Shown: positions 8,501-17,856, counted from the stretch's first letter. The stretch is 64,000 nucleotides of DNA from Streptomyces sp. SLBN-31 (GCF_006715395.1 NZ_VFNC01000002.1:3038001-3102000), one strand, 5' to 3'. The notes: generated by a model from the letters alone, not told the origin. Program-made: numbers and translations.

Positions 8501-11500
8501 TGGTTGGCGTCGGTCGCCTTGGTCTGGCGGTCGAGGTCGTCGTACGAGAAGGAGGAGTGGCCGAGGTCGGGGTCGGTGGAGTCGACCAGCCGGCCGCGGG
8601 CGTCGTAGGTGTAGGTCCAGAGGTTGCCCTGGTGGTCCTTGACGGAGGTGCGGTTGCCGCGCGCGTCGTAGGAGTACCAGGTGGAGCGCCAGTCGGTGAG
8701 GTCCTTGTTGGTGAAGTGCTGGACCTGAGTGGGCCGGCCGAGCGCGTCGGTGGTCGTCTTGGTCGCCGGGGTGGCGCCGCCGGCCGGCTTGGCGAGCGTC
8801 CAGTTGTCGCCGTAGCTGGTGGTGTCGGAGTAGACGGCCGTGCCGCTGTGCAGCGCGGTCATCTTCACCGGGCGCTCCAGACCGTCGTACGTGGTCCGGG
8901 TCATGCTCGGCACCAGGCTGAGGCTCTTGGGCTTGAACTGGGCGGCTTCCGGCTCGCCCTTGGCGAGGTAGTCGCCAGTCTTGTCTCGGACCAGGCCGTG
9001 GTCGTCGTAGCGGGTGTCGACGATGACGCGGCCGGGGCCGTGGGCCTCGCTCTGCACCTGGAACTGGCGGCCCAGGCCGTCGTACAGGGTGATCTGCTTG
9101 GCGTAGCTTCCGTCGTCCTTGATGGTCTGCACGGTGACCGCGGTGGGCTTGGTCGAGGTGGAGGTGACGGCGGCCATCTGGTAGCCGATGATGACGTCCG
9201 GGGACTGGTCGCCGGAGGAGCGGGACGCGGACCAGCCCTTGGTCAGACGGCCCAGGGCGTCGTACTCGCTGCGGGAGACGTGGCCGTTGGTGTCGGTGAC
9301 GGTCAGGGCGAGGCCGCGGCCCGGATCGTAGGTGGTGGTGCTGGTGTGGCCTTTGGGATTGATCGTCTTGATGGCGGTGACCGGTCCGCCGATGTCGGCG
9401 GGCGTGTACTGGGTCTCGGTGACGCCCTTGAGCGGGTCGGTGATCTTGCGCAGCCGGCCGAGCGGGTCGTAGCTGCGGCCGGTGACGACCGAGTAGCCGA
9501 CGCCGGTGCCGTCGGGGTTGGCGGTGCTGGTGGGCAGGCCCTTGGTGGGGGTCGCGCCCCAGGCGAGGTTGTCGTAGCTGGTGCGAGTGGCGTTCATCAG
9601 CTGGGTGGCCGGGTCGGCGGTGGCCCAGCCGTCGCAGGAGGTCGCCGTCATCCGGACCTGCTTGGGAAGGCCGATGAGGTTGGCGTCCTCGTTGTTGACG
9701 TAGTCGGTGCGCGCGCAGGCGTAGTCGCTGAGCTTCTCGCCGCTGCCGTCGGGCTTGACCACGGCGGTCTGCACCTGCCACGGCAGCCCGTGATCGGTCT
9801 CGAACTCGGTCTCGGTGCGCACCTCCTGCCAGCTGGTGTCGACGATCTGGATGGCGTCGGTGCGCCGGACGCCGACCTGGAAGGCGAGCAGCGGGTCGAG
9901 TCCGCCGTCCCGGGTGCGGGAGGCCGTCTGGTGCGACCAGGGGTAGTTCAGGGTGCGCTTGAGCAGCCGGCCGCCGGTGCCGTCGTAGGCGAGGGTCTCT
10001 GCCGCCATGCCGGCGTACTGCGGGGCGTCGTCGGCGGCCAGGGTGACCGTGCCGGTGGAGTCCTTCAGCGCGCCGCCGGTGCCTCGGAAGTAGCGGGTGA
10101 CGCCGTACGACTGGGTCTGCGGGACGCCGACGGTGGTGCCGCCGTTCTTGGCGCCGCGGATGGTGGCGACCTTCTGGTAGCCCCGCCAGACGCTGTAGGT
10201 GCGCAGACTCGGCTTGGTGAGCTCGTCGTCGTCCTGGCTCCAGGCGGCATCGCTGTAGGCGTACTTGGTGGTCACGCGGTCCGAGACACCGGAGATCTTG
10301 TCGATCTCGGTGACCGAGTCGACGACGTACTTGTTGAACCAGGCGAGCGGGGGCTTGGCCAGTTCCGCGTCCGGTGACCAGCGCACGGGGTAGCAGGTGC
10401 CGTGGTTGTCGGCGGGGTCGACGGACGGTTCGGTGCGGCAGCCGCCGCGGTAGACGACCTCGAAGTCGCCGCCGTTCTCGGTGGACACCGTGCCGATGCG
10501 GGGCCGGGTGAAGCCGGGACGCGGGTCGCCCTTGTAGCGGGGGACCAGGTTGGGCAGCTGCTGGTCCTTGAGGTAGCCGCCGAGCGGGTCGTCCTTGCTG
10601 ACGACGTACGGCCCGAAGCTGACGCCGGACTTGGTCAGCAGGGTGCCGGTGCTGTCGCCGGGCGCGTAGCCGGTGCGGGTGATGGAGTCCAGCCACAGTC
10701 CGGGCGAGGTGTTGTACCAGTCGCGCGGGAAGGAGTGGTGGAGGGTGTAGGTGTCGACGCGGGCCAGGCCGCTGCCGCCGGGGCGGGCGGCGTAGGTGGT
10801 CACGGTGCCGAGCCGCATCCGGATCCAGAAGGACGGGAAGGCGGGGCACAGCTTGGAGTCGGACTTGCAGTTGAGGTTGCCGGGGCTGTCCCACCAGGGG
10901 CGGTAGGAGGCGGGGTTCGAGGTGTCGTCGAACTTGTCGGCGGCGCAGGAGCCGTCGGTCTCCACGCAGCGCTGCACGGCGTCGAAGACGATCTTCGCGG
11001 ACGGGCTGGTGAGGCTGTCGGGGCGCATCCCGTACTCGATGGTGTCGGGGTAGCCGCCGCGAACGTACTTCTCGGGCGTCTTGAACTTCTTGTTGACGGC
11101 GTAGTAGTTGGTTGACTTGTGCCAGGTGACGACCATGGTGTTGCCGTGCACGTCGACGACCTTGTCCAGGCCCCAACTCCACGCCTGTTGCTGCTTGGTG
11201 CCGTCGCTCGCGGTGCAACGGGAGTCGGCGAAGGCGTCCTTGTGGCAGGGCTCCCCGGGGTGGTTGCCGAAGACGGGGACGGTGAAGACGGAGCCGGTGT
11301 CGGCGTGACCGCCGCCCACCTTGTTCAGGCCGTAGTAGTACTGCGTGCCGTCGGGGGTGGTGACGACCCAGTACTCGCCGTTGTTGTCGCCGTTGTCACC
11401 GCCTGTCTTCAGCTCGACCCGGGTACCGTCGTCCTTCTCCAGCCGGTAGCTGCTGGTGTCCCCGACCCGGACCAGCTGGGAGGTCTTGCCGCCGAGCGAG

Positions 11501-12717
11501 AGCACGGCGTTGTACGACACCCAGCACAGGTCGGACGTCTTGTACTTCTTGTCCTTGTTGTTGGGCGTGCCGGCGGCCGTGTCGTCGCGGTCGTCCTTGC
11601 AGCTGCGGTAGCGGCGCTCGATGTGCCCGGGGTCGTAGTTCCAGCCCTCGCCGATCCAGGAGGACTGGGGCGAGGAGGTGGCCGTTTTCCCGTCCACCGC
11701 CTGGGAGTTGTAGTCGAAGGAGATCTGCGGGCGGGGTCCGGCCGGCGCCGGGGGCACCTGCAGCGGGTAGGACCAGGTGAAGGCGCCGGAGGAGTCGCCC
11801 GAGGCCCACTTGCCGTCGGAGGCCAGCGGGGTGGCCTTGAAGGTGCCGGCCGGACCGGAGCCGGAGTCGACGGCGCCGATGACGGCGCTGTCACCGCTCG
11901 TGGCGGCCGGCCGGACGTAGGAGGCCCGCATGACGCCCGCGCCGGAGGTACCGGACCCGCTCGCCGCGGCCTGGCTGACGGTGCCGTCGGCGGCGGTGTC
12001 GACGGTGGCCGTCACGGTCCTGTCGTGCGGGTCGTTGACCGTGTCCAGCTCGGTGTACTGCCGGCACTCCTCGATGTCCGGGGTGGTCAGGTAGCACTCG
12101 GGGAACTGGACGAACTGCAGCCGGGAGGCCCAGTCGGCGCCGTAGAAGTTCTCGTACTTCTGGTAGCTGAGCTGGACCGAGATCGGCACCGAACCGGTGG
12201 TCGGCGCGGTCACCTTGACGAGGGTGCCGTCGAGACCCTGGGCCTCGGGGGCGGCGCGGTCGAAGACGCCGACCTGCCAGGTGCCGCTGGGCGCGGGGGC
12301 GTCGGGCGCCTGTCCCAGCTTCACCGGGAGCTGGCCTGCGGGCTTGTAGTCGGTCTGCGTGGCCGTGGCGGTATCGCCGGTGCGCAGCGCGGCCGACTGG
12401 GTGGTGGTGCCGCTGAAGTCGACCGCCGCGGTGCCGGCCGGGGCCGGGGTGGTGGTGCCGGCGGGTGCATCGGTCTGGTCGGTGGGCTGGTCCGTGCGGA
12501 TGCTGTCGAGGCCGGGGTCCCGGGTGGTGCCGGTGACCGTGTCGTCCTCGGCGAGATTGAGCAGGTCGACGTCTTCACGCGGGGCGTCCGCGGTGGTGGG
12601 GTCCGGCGGCGAGGCGAACGCCTGGGCGGGCAGCAGGGCGAGGGCCACTGCCACGGCCACCGGCGCGAGCACGGCGGAACGGTGTCTGCGACGGCGCGCG
12701 GACGGGAAGAAGGGCAC
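5521..12717 (-). CDS. secreted Rhs/YD-repeat polymorphic toxin-like protein
   Basis: About 2,398 residues. GTG at 12717 is preferred over the upstream GTG at 12786 because GGGGGAA lies just before it and the signal peptide (Arg/His-rich start, long Ala/Leu core, AQAFAS) then begins at the N-terminus. A long SpvB/TcaB-like and YD-repeat shell follows (many YD.xGR, TxYxYDAxGR units). Near residues 1810-1930 a ricin-type beta-trefoil lectin with several QQW motifs is inserted. The Rhs-associated core (REYDQSTGRFLSADPV ... GNNPVTKSDPDGL) ends near residue 2105. After it comes a unique 290-residue C-terminus, the usual toxin position, with a hydrophobic stretch near its end. That domain is not one I can name; its VFNADNVASTVSNK ... 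TVYVAKSQAEAEAIRDKF layout weakly recalls BECR-fold tRNA nucleases. The downstream gene may be its immunity partner. Confidence 0.9.
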   Translation of the reverse strand: MPFFPSARRRRHRSAVLAPVAVAVALALLPAQAFASPPDPTTADAPREDVDLLNLAEDDTVTGTTRDPGLDSIRTDQPTDQTDAPAGTTTPAPAGTAAVDFSGTTTQSAALRTGDTATATQTDYKPAGQLPVKLGQAPDAPAPSGTWQVGVFDRAAPEAQGLDGTLVKVTAPTTGSVPISVQLSYQKYENFYGADWASRLQFVQFPECYLTTPDIEECRQYTELDTVNDPHDRTVTATVDTAADGTVSQAAASGSGTSGAGVMRASYVRPAATSGDSAVIGAVDSGSGPAGTFKATPLASDGKWASGDSSGAFTWSYPLQVPPAPAGPRPQISFDYNSQAVDGKTATSSPQSSWIGEGWNYDPGHIERRYRSCKDDRDDTAAGTPNNKDKKYKTSDLCWVSYNAVLSLGGKTSQLVRVGDTSSYRLEKDDGTRVELKTGGDNGDNNGEYWVVTTPDGTQYYYGLNKVGGGHADTGSVFTVPVFGNHPGEPCHKDAFADSRCTASDGTKQQQAWSWGLDKVVDVHGNTMVVTWHKSTNYYAVNKKFKTPEKYVRGGYPDTIEYGMRPDSLTSPSAKIVFDAVQRCVETDGSCAADKFDDTSNPASYRPWWDSPGNLNCKSDSKLCPAFPSFWIRMRLGTVTTYAARPGGSGLARVDTYTLHHSFPRDWYNTSPGLWLDSITRTGYAPGDSTGTLLTKSGVSFGPYVVSKDDPLGGYLKDQQLPNLVPRYKGDPRPGFTRPRIGTVSTENGGDFEVVYRGGCRTEPSVDPADNHGTCYPVRWSPDAELAKPPLAWFNKYVVDSVTEIDKISGVSDRVTTKYAYSDAAWSQDDDELTKPSLRTYSVWRGYQKVATIRGAKNGGTTVGVPQTQSYGVTRYFRGTGGALKDSTGTVTLAADDAPQYAGMAAETLAYDGTGGRLLKRTLNYPWSHQTASRTRDGGLDPLLAFQVGVRRTDAIQIVDTSWQEVRTETEFETDHGLPWQVQTAVVKPDGSGEKLSDYACARTDYVNNEDANLIGLPKQVRMTATSCDGWATADPATQLMNATRTSYDNLAWGATPTKGLPTSTANPDGTGVGYSVVTGRSYDPLGRLRKITDPLKGVTETQYTPADIGGPVTAIKTINPKGHTSTTTYDPGRGLALTVTDTNGHVSRSEYDALGRLTKGWSASRSSGDQSPDVIIGYQMAAVTSTSTKPTAVTVQTIKDDGSYAKQITLYDGLGRQFQVQSEAHGPGRVIVDTRYDDHGLVRDKTGDYLAKGEPEAAQFKPKSLSLVPSMTRTTYDGLERPVKMTALHSGTAVYSDTTSYGDNWTLAKPAGGATPATKTTTDALGRPTQVQHFTNKDLTDWRSTWYSYDARGNRTSVKDHQGNLWTYTYDARGRLVDSTDPDLGHSSFSYDDLDRQTKATDANQKATYTDYDAIGRVTYVREGSATATPVKEFTYDLPGAAGKPASSIRHDAGGDYVDSVTGYDSEYRPTGREITVPANANTSGLAGTYQYAYTYTPTGKPLSVTLPAVGGLAKEKVVTRYDSDGLAQSTSGQTWYTSDVTYSPYGEPLRTVSGAQPYRVWTTNFIDEHTGRVQRTVWDRETADSHRISDSYYSYDRAGNVTSSARKQTTGSTSAWDTQCFTYDYLGEMVDAWTSTVAVGTAGTGCKSANGTAWGYREDGQSSAGPIAEAPDSATDATAPDSDMAASLNAAAPASGTVSTDINAYWQSFTFDAIGNRASLTEHDPADTTKDAKSAYTYGVQTSAGTLNQPHTLTKVTPSTGTASSYTYTAVGNAETRTLPGGTQSLVWNSEDKVTEVKGAGDGAGAVVGLSGKCLDDANGSTADGNPVQLYRCNNSRAQQWKTTSDSLRIFGKCASATGTANGTKILLATCDGSSAQKFTVRASDKSLYHAASGKCVDVPNSNDADSTDLQLYTCNGTAAQQWTPADRTTYVYDGAGTRLLEHTAAGSILYLGETEVSADINGNIVGASRSYAQTGAPTVVRSVKYGATTGHKLSILLTDQLGTATTSVDETSGQTLTRRFVKPFGETRGSQPFSWPNKRSYLRTGIDDTGTGLIHLGAREYDQSTGRFLSADPVIDPSDPLQINGYSYAGNNPVTKSDPDGLQAIECWEGTAVCRNGVPVAAQPPPEIAPERALTQGTVSGRQVIYDERGVPHTLGQRTNNVSEQVAFDYMNDDLRNGGKYYDGSANGSGSRYLWQDDKGVIPRKGLMHGPNGDHVAAGVTADFIKVTWKNGKIVSVDTWDANESKAKVFNADNVASTVSNKMNTSDSGKGQTQNTVYVAKSQAEAEAIRDKFVGNKHVRVIWPDGAFDTQRVQPLVRKINGGTIRITPGEVTAKAPSVPDVPSEPRSGGGGSRVGKLMGGLGVIGDLYMIWDATRSWQRGCDGWLVSCDPAPMM

Positions 12718-13012
12718 GGCGAAATTCCCCCGGTCGACCCGAAACAAGGTGGAGCGGCGCCTGGGAATGTCCGCAGGTGTAGCCACTTCAAGATCGGCCA
12801 GATTCTGTGGTCGGGTCGTGAAGAAATCCAGAGTTCCCTGTGGTCATGTGGTAATGATCACGTCATGTAACGGTCAAAGAGACGGCAATCGGGATGCTAC
12901 GACGCCGCTGGGGGGCGCGCGCGGGCTCCGTTCCAAGTCATGGGCGTGACGGGCGACTTCGCGTGGGTCATGATCTGCAACCGTTGTCCGAGGGGGGAAG
13001 GAAGACTCGCCC
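12718..13012. promoter_or_regulatory. divergent promoter region of Rhs and FG-GAP genes
   Basis: 295 bp between two divergent exported-protein genes, so it must hold both promoters. GTCATGT occurs twice (about 12842 and 12862) within a locally A/T-richer block, a possible regulator site. GGAAGGAAG precedes the right-hand gene. No promoter hexamers can be assigned with confidence. Confidence 0.4.
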
Positions 13013-16000
13013 ATGACGAGCAAGTGGCGGCGCCTGCGCGCCCACCGGGCCGCGGCGGCGGCCGTCGTGGCCCTCGCCACGGCCTGCGGCCTGACGTACG
13101 CCGGGCTGACCGGCGCAGGCGGTGACCGGCACCAGGGCGCCGACCGTCCGGCGCGGCCCGCCGCACCGGTCACCGAGGCGGAGGCCGCGTCACGGGCGGC
13201 GAGCTCCGGCAAGCCGGTCGAGGTGACGGCGCTGCGCACGGCGTACGAGACGACGTGGGCGCGTCCCGACGGGCTGTTGCAGCGGCGCGTGCACGCGACT
13301 CCGATCCGGGCGAAGGCCGACGGCCGCTGGCAGCCGATCGACACCCGGCTGGTGCGCACCTCACGCGGCTGGTCCCCGCGCGCCACCAACGTGGGCCTGA
13401 CGTTCTCGGCGGGCACCCGCGCCGGCTCCGCGCGGGCAGACCGGGGGGCCGGGGTGAGCCGGGTCTCGCTGGTCGCGGCGACCACGGACACCGCGAGCGC
13501 GCTGGTGACGCTCACCACCGACGGGCACACCGTCCAGCTGACCTGGCCGGGCGCCATTCCGACGCCGGTGATCGACGGCTCGCGCGCGCTGTACCCGGAG
13601 ATCCTCCCCGGTGCCGACCTGGTGCTGACGGCGGACGACGGGGGCTTCGCGCAGCTGCTGGTGGTCAAGACCCGGCAGGCGGCCGCCGATCCGCGGGTGG
13701 CGCAGCTGACGTACGGGCTGACCTCGCCGGATCTGACCTTCAGTCTGGACCCCACGACCGGCATCGTCAGCGGCCGGGACGCCGACGGCGAGGAGGCGGC
13801 GCTCTCCCCGACTCCGCTGATGTGGGACAGCTCCGGCACGCCGGCGCTGACCGACGGTCAGGCGGGTACGACGGCGTCGCCGACCGCGTCGGAGAGCCTG
13901 TCCGGCGACGCGAGTGCCGCGCCGGACGACTCGGACTCGCCCACCGCCGTCTCCCCAGAGCCCAGCGACAGCGTCGACGACAGCGACGACGGTGACGTGT
14001 ACGACGAGGTGCTGCCCAACGCGACCGACGAGGCGCCCGACCCCTCGGCCGGGGAGAGCGAGAGCGCCCAGCCGTCGGTGCCCGCCGAGGCCTCGCCCGA
14101 GCCCACCCACTCGGGGGCGGCCGTCACCCTGGACCTGCCCTCGCTGGCCGGCCCGCAGCCCGACTCCCGCGGCACCCTGGTCACGGCCGACCTCGACGGC
14201 TCCACCTGGTCCCTGACGCCGGACCAGGACTTCCTGACCGACCCCGACACGGTCTACCCGGTCTTCATCGACCCCTCGGTCAGCAAGCACACCAACGACT
14301 GGACCACCGCCTACAGCCGCCACCCCAACGCGAACTTCTACAACGGGCGCAACTTCAACAAGGGCACCCATGAGGCCCGCGTGGGCTTCGAGTCCGACAC
14401 CTGGGGCACCTCGCGGTCCTTCTTCAGCATCGACTGGAACCCGGACCTCAAGGGCGCGACCGTCATCAGCGCCAAGCTGCACGCGCTGGAGACCTACTCC
14501 TGGTCGTGCAGCGCCCGCACCATGAATGTCTATCTGACCGGTGCGATCAGCAACAAGACGACCTGGCGCAACGCCCCGAAGATGACGGCCGGCAACAAGC
14601 TCGCGAGCAAGAGCTTCGCGCACGGCTACAAGTCCTCCGGCTGCCCCGACGACTACGAGGCGTTCGACGTCAAGCCGGCCGCGCAGAAGGCGATCGCGCA
14701 CGGCTGGGACACCCTCACCATCGGCTTCCGCGCCGGTGACGAGGACTCGGCGTACTCGTGGAAGAAGTTCCAGGCGGACGGCGGCAACGACCCCTACATC
14801 GAGCTGGTCTACAACCGCCCGCCGGCCGCCCCCTCCCACCTGGACCTCGACCCCGACCTGTCCTGCGACACCACCTCGCCCTACGTCAACGTCGGCGCGG
14901 ACTCGATCACCTTCTGGGCGAACAGCAGCGACAAGGACGCCAACCTGGCCTCGCTCCGCTTCGAGCTGTGGCCGACCGGCGGCAGCGGGAACCTGCTGGG
15001 CACCAAGGCCAAGGTCACGGTCGGCAGCCAGACCGGCTCGGCCCGCGTGCACACCGACCCGTTCTCCACCAGCGGTCTGAAGAACGGCGTCAAGTACTCC
15101 TGGCGGGTCAAGGCGGTGGACAAGCGCGGGGCGACCTCGGCCTACGCGCCGTCGAAGACACCGTGCCGGTTCGTCTTCGACAGCTCCCGACCCACCCCGC
15201 CGGTGGTCACGTCCACGACGTTCCCCGACGCCGACGCGCGGGACGACGGCTTCGGCAACGCGGACGAGGACTCCATCTGGTCCACCGTCAAGTTCGGTAC
15301 GGCGGGCTCGTTCAGCTTCAAGGCCTCGCAGACCGACGTGGTCAAGTACGAGTACGGCTACAACTCCGCGTCGTACACCGGCTCCGTGCCGCGCACGAAC
15401 GGCGCCGCCACCTCCACACTCAGCACCTATTCCGGCGTGAAGCCGCCGCTCGCCGGGCCGAACGTGCTGTACGTCCGGACGGTGGACGACGCCGGGAACG
15501 TGTCGGACCCGCGGAAGTACTTCTTCTACGTCACCCCGCGCGACACCGCCGACGCGCCGGGCGACTTCACCGGCGACGGCTTCCCGGACCTGATGGTCGT
15601 GGACGGCAACGGCAACCTGCGCATGTACCCGGACAAGGGCACCACCGACGGGTCCAAGGGCACCGGCACGCTCGGGTACTCCATGTCCGGCGCCTACCAG
15701 GAAAACAGCGACAAGGACCCGAACGGCGACGACCTGCCGCTGTACTCCCGTCCAACGTCCGGCTACTGGAAGAACACCCTCATCGCCCACCTCGGCGACG
15801 TCTACGGCGGCGACGGCCTGCAGGACCTGATCGCGGTGCGCTCGGGCAAGCTGTGGGTGTACCCGGGCGACGGATACGGCGCGGTCGACATCGGCCGGCG
15901 GCACCAGATCCTGCTGCCGGACGGCGCCCCGGACCCGGCGACGATCAGCCAGATCGTCTCGGCCGGCGACGCGACCGGCGACGGCAAGCCCGACTTCTTC

Positions 16001-16483
16001 CTCACGGTCGGCGACGCGATGTGGGTGCTGACCGGGTACAACGGCGCCACCGTGGAGGAGGCCCGGCGGCTGTCGGGGTCGGCCTGGACGGACCGCGACT
16101 TCGTCACCGCCCAGGACGTCTCGGGCGACGGGGTCACCGACTTCGTCTACCGCTCCGACGTCAGCGGACGGCTGCTGCTGCGCAAGGGCATCAAGGACAC
16201 GGCGACCGGAGGCGTCGACCTCGACTCGCTGGCATCGGGAGCCGCCTCCTCCGGGGGCGCGGACACCGAATACGGCGCCTCGGGCTGGGGCAGCTCCAAC
16301 ATCCGGCTGCTCTTCGGCACCCCGGACGCCAACGGGGATGGCATCCCCGACATCTGGGCGCTGAAGGCGGACGGCACGGTGCGCTTCTACGCCGGCAGCC
16401 GTACGGTCCTCAGCGGCTCCGGTACGGAGATCGTCGGCAATGGCGACGGCGTCGGCTGGAAGAACAAACTGACGGTCGGCTGA
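13013..16483 (+). CDS. exported DNRLRE/FG-GAP repeat protein
   Basis: 1,156 residues with an N-terminal export signal (basic start, AAAAAVVALATACGLTYAG). Residues 290-365 are Ser/Asp/Glu-rich low complexity. Residues about 430-525 match the DNRLRE beta-sandwich often found in actinobacterial surface proteins, and residues 600-720 look like a fibronectin-type domain. From about 848 onward there are five FG-GAP/VCBS blades with calcium-loop signatures such as DFTGDGFPD, DATGDGKPD, DVSGDGVTD and DANGDGIPD. The likely role is an extracellular adhesion or scaffold protein. It is divergent from the Rhs gene over a 295-bp spacer; in actinobacteria these two architectures often sit side by side, so it may help export or display of the toxin (inference). 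No catalytic motif is seen. Confidence 0.85.
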   Translation: MTSKWRRLRAHRAAAAAVVALATACGLTYAGLTGAGGDRHQGADRPARPAAPVTEAEAASRAASSGKPVEVTALRTAYETTWARPDGLLQRRVHATPIRAKADGRWQPIDTRLVRTSRGWSPRATNVGLTFSAGTRAGSARADRGAGVSRVSLVAATTDTASALVTLTTDGHTVQLTWPGAIPTPVIDGSRALYPEILPGADLVLTADDGGFAQLLVVKTRQAAADPRVAQLTYGLTSPDLTFSLDPTTGIVSGRDADGEEAALSPTPLMWDSSGTPALTDGQAGTTASPTASESLSGDASAAPDDSDSPTAVSPEPSDSVDDSDDGDVYDEVLPNATDEAPDPSAGESESAQPSVPAEASPEPTHSGAAVTLDLPSLAGPQPDSRGTLVTADLDGSTWSLTPDQDFLTDPDTVYPVFIDPSVSKHTNDWTTAYSRHPNANFYNGRNFNKGTHEARVGFESDTWGTSRSFFSIDWNPDLKGATVISAKLHALETYSWSCSARTMNVYLTGAISNKTTWRNAPKMTAGNKLASKSFAHGYKSSGCPDDYEAFDVKPAAQKAIAHGWDTLTIGFRAGDEDSAYSWKKFQADGGNDPYIELVYNRPPAAPSHLDLDPDLSCDTTSPYVNVGADSITFWANSSDKDANLASLRFELWPTGGSGNLLGTKAKVTVGSQTGSARVHTDPFSTSGLKNGVKYSWRVKAVDKRGATSAYAPSKTPCRFVFDSSRPTPPVVTSTTFPDADARDDGFGNADEDSIWSTVKFGTAGSFSFKASQTDVVKYEYGYNSASYTGSVPRTNGAATSTLSTYSGVKPPLAGPNVLYVRTVDDAGNVSDPRKYFFYVTPRDTADAPGDFTGDGFPDLMVVDGNGNLRMYPDKGTTDGSKGTGTLGYSMSGAYQENSDKDPNGDDLPLYSRPTSGYWKNTLIAHLGDVYGGDGLQDLIAVRSGKLWVYPGDGYGAVDIGRRHQILLPDGAPDPATISQIVSAGDATGDGKPDFFLTVGDAMWVLTGYNGATVEEARRLSGSAWTDRDFVTAQDVSGDGVTDFVYRSDVSGRLLLRKGIKDTATGGVDLDSLASGAASSGGADTEYGASGWGSSNIRLLFGTPDANGDGIPDIWALKADGTVRFYAGSRTVLSGSGTEIVGNGDGVGWKNKLTVG

Positions 16484-16639
16484 TGCGATGAAAGGGGCGG
16501 GGCCTCCCGCTCCTGCCGGGTGCGCAGGATGCTCGGCTCAGGCAGAAGTCCGACCTCGGGGAGGCCCTCGATGACTTCACCGTACGACGGTGTGCAGTGG
16601 GTGGGGAAACGGACCTGCACCGGCACCGCTCGGTCCCAG

Positions 16640-17390
16640 TGCGGATGGCGCAGGACGGGCAGCCGCTGGGGAAGATGTCCGGTTCACCAATGATCCGGCC
16701 CGGCTCAAGCGGGAGATCGCCAAGGCCGGTCCTGGGGCACGGGTGGCGCTGGAGGCCACGCTCGGGTAGTACTGGGCCGCCGATGCGCTGGCCCAGGCCG
16801 GTGCCGAGGCCCACCGGGCCCACCCGCTTGGCTTGAAGGCGTTCACCTCCCGCCGGGTGAAGAACGACGAGCGGGACGCCGCCGACCTGGCCGACCTGCT
16901 GCGGCTGGGACGGCTGCCGGAGGCATGGCTGGCTCCGCCCGAGGTCCGGGAGCTGCGGGAGCTGGTGCGCAGCCGGCACAAGCTGGTGAAATCTGCGCAC
17001 CAGCTGCCGCACCCAGGCCCGCGGCGTGGTGGCCAAACAGGGCATCACGGTGCCCATGAGTGACCTGTTCGGTGCCGTCGGCACCGCCTTCTGCAACGGG
17101 TTGCCGGTGCCAGCCGGCTACGCGGGGCGGCTGCGGGCGCTGCGCGAGGTGATCGGCAATCTCGACCGGCATGGTCTGGCTCGATGGGCAGATTGCCGCC
17201 CCTCTTGTCGACGACGTGGGTTATCGCGCGATCCAGGAGATCGGCGGCATCGGGCCGGTGCCGGCCGCGGTGTTCGTCGCTGAGATCGGCGATGTCACCC
17301 GCTTCCCCGTCCCCAAGCAGCTGTGCTCGTGGGCCGGGCTGACACCCGGACACCGTTCAGGGATGACACATCGCCAGGTACCGGATACGG
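16640..17390 (+). pseudogene. IS110-family transposase remnant
   Basis: Broken IS110/IS116 (DEDD-type) transposase. The N-terminal half reads NDPARLKREIAKAG ... RRVKNDERDAADLADLLRLGRL but has an in-frame TAG at 16767 where a Trp codon is usual. Frameshifts follow near 17005 and 17170. The C-terminal Transposase_20 region (GYRAIQEIGGIGPVPAAVF ... CSWAGLTPGHR) survives in another frame. No intact copy or terminal repeats are visible. It is an old insertion near the right end of element I and cannot explain the tRNA-flanked element boundaries. Confidence 0.85.
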
Positions 17391-17856
17391 CGCCGACGCG
17401 CACGGAGCTTCTTGTGCGCGCCGACGCCGTGCGTCAGTGGACAGGCACGCCTCCCGATCCGCACCCACGCCGCATCTGGCGGATCCCATGGACCGTTTCA
17501 GTTCCGGCGGTTTCTGTGAGCCGGCCCGGAATGACGTCGCGTCGAGACAGCAGGACACCGCCGAATGTGATCTCGCTCGGTTCTGCGATGACCAGCCCCA
17601 TGCACGGAACGCGCTGCCAGAGCACCCCAGAACAGGCATAGCGGAGGAGGTTGCACGCCCTCACCGAAATCCTGCGGCCTCAGCACGGCCTCACGATCTT
17701 GAAATGAAGGTCTGAAGACGCGGCCCGGACGGCCACCGACCACCCTGATCGCTCCCATCGGAGCAGGTCAGAGGAGCCGCTTCCACCCCCTGTTCAGACA
17801 AAGCTGACGCTCCGATACCCAAAAATGAACGTTTCCGCAGGTCAGAGACCTGCACA
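17391..17856. repeat. right end of element I
   Basis: No gene is seen. Direct GGCCTCA repeats lie at 17676-17682 and 17687-17693 (11-bp spacing), matching the left end of the same element. The last 65 bp (CAAAGCTGACG, then AACGTTTCCGCAGGTCAGA at 17829-17847) are shared with the right ends of elements II and III and run into the att core. Confidence 0.7.

Larger units (their letters stand above)
4358..17856. mobile_element. integrative element I (tRNA-targeting, no integrase seen)
   Basis: A 13.5-kb segment bounded by direct 47-bp copies of the tRNA 3' half at 4358 and 17857. Inside both ends are paired GGCCTCA repeats with 11-bp periodicity and an ACGTTTC.GCAGGTCAGA motif. The cargo is a 240-aa gene, a giant Rhs/YD-repeat protein, a DNRLRE/FG-GAP exoprotein and an IS110 remnant. 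No tyrosine or serine recombinase, replication or transfer gene is recognisable, so the element looks non-autonomous or decayed. The boundaries follow the repeats; function is inferred. Confidence 0.75.

Noticed and set aside
12718..12786. Extended N-terminus of the Rhs protein from GTG 12786
   Set aside because: No ribosome site there, and it would bury the signal peptide; GTG 12717 has GGGGGAA upstream.
5410..12870. Very long open frames opposite and in other frames of the Rhs gene (5410-8178 +, 8362-10377 +, 7307-11218 -)
   Set aside because: Low-complexity translations with no motifs; all lie over the coherent Rhs/YD-repeat frame.
13361..15904. 847-codon minus-strand frame over the FG-GAP gene
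   Set aside because: Shadow of the plus-strand protein, whose DNRLRE and FG-GAP motifs are unmistakable.
16484..17400. IS110 remnant as the agent of element integration
   Set aside because: It is broken by a stop and frameshifts, and IS110 enzymes do not generate 47-bp tRNA direct repeats.
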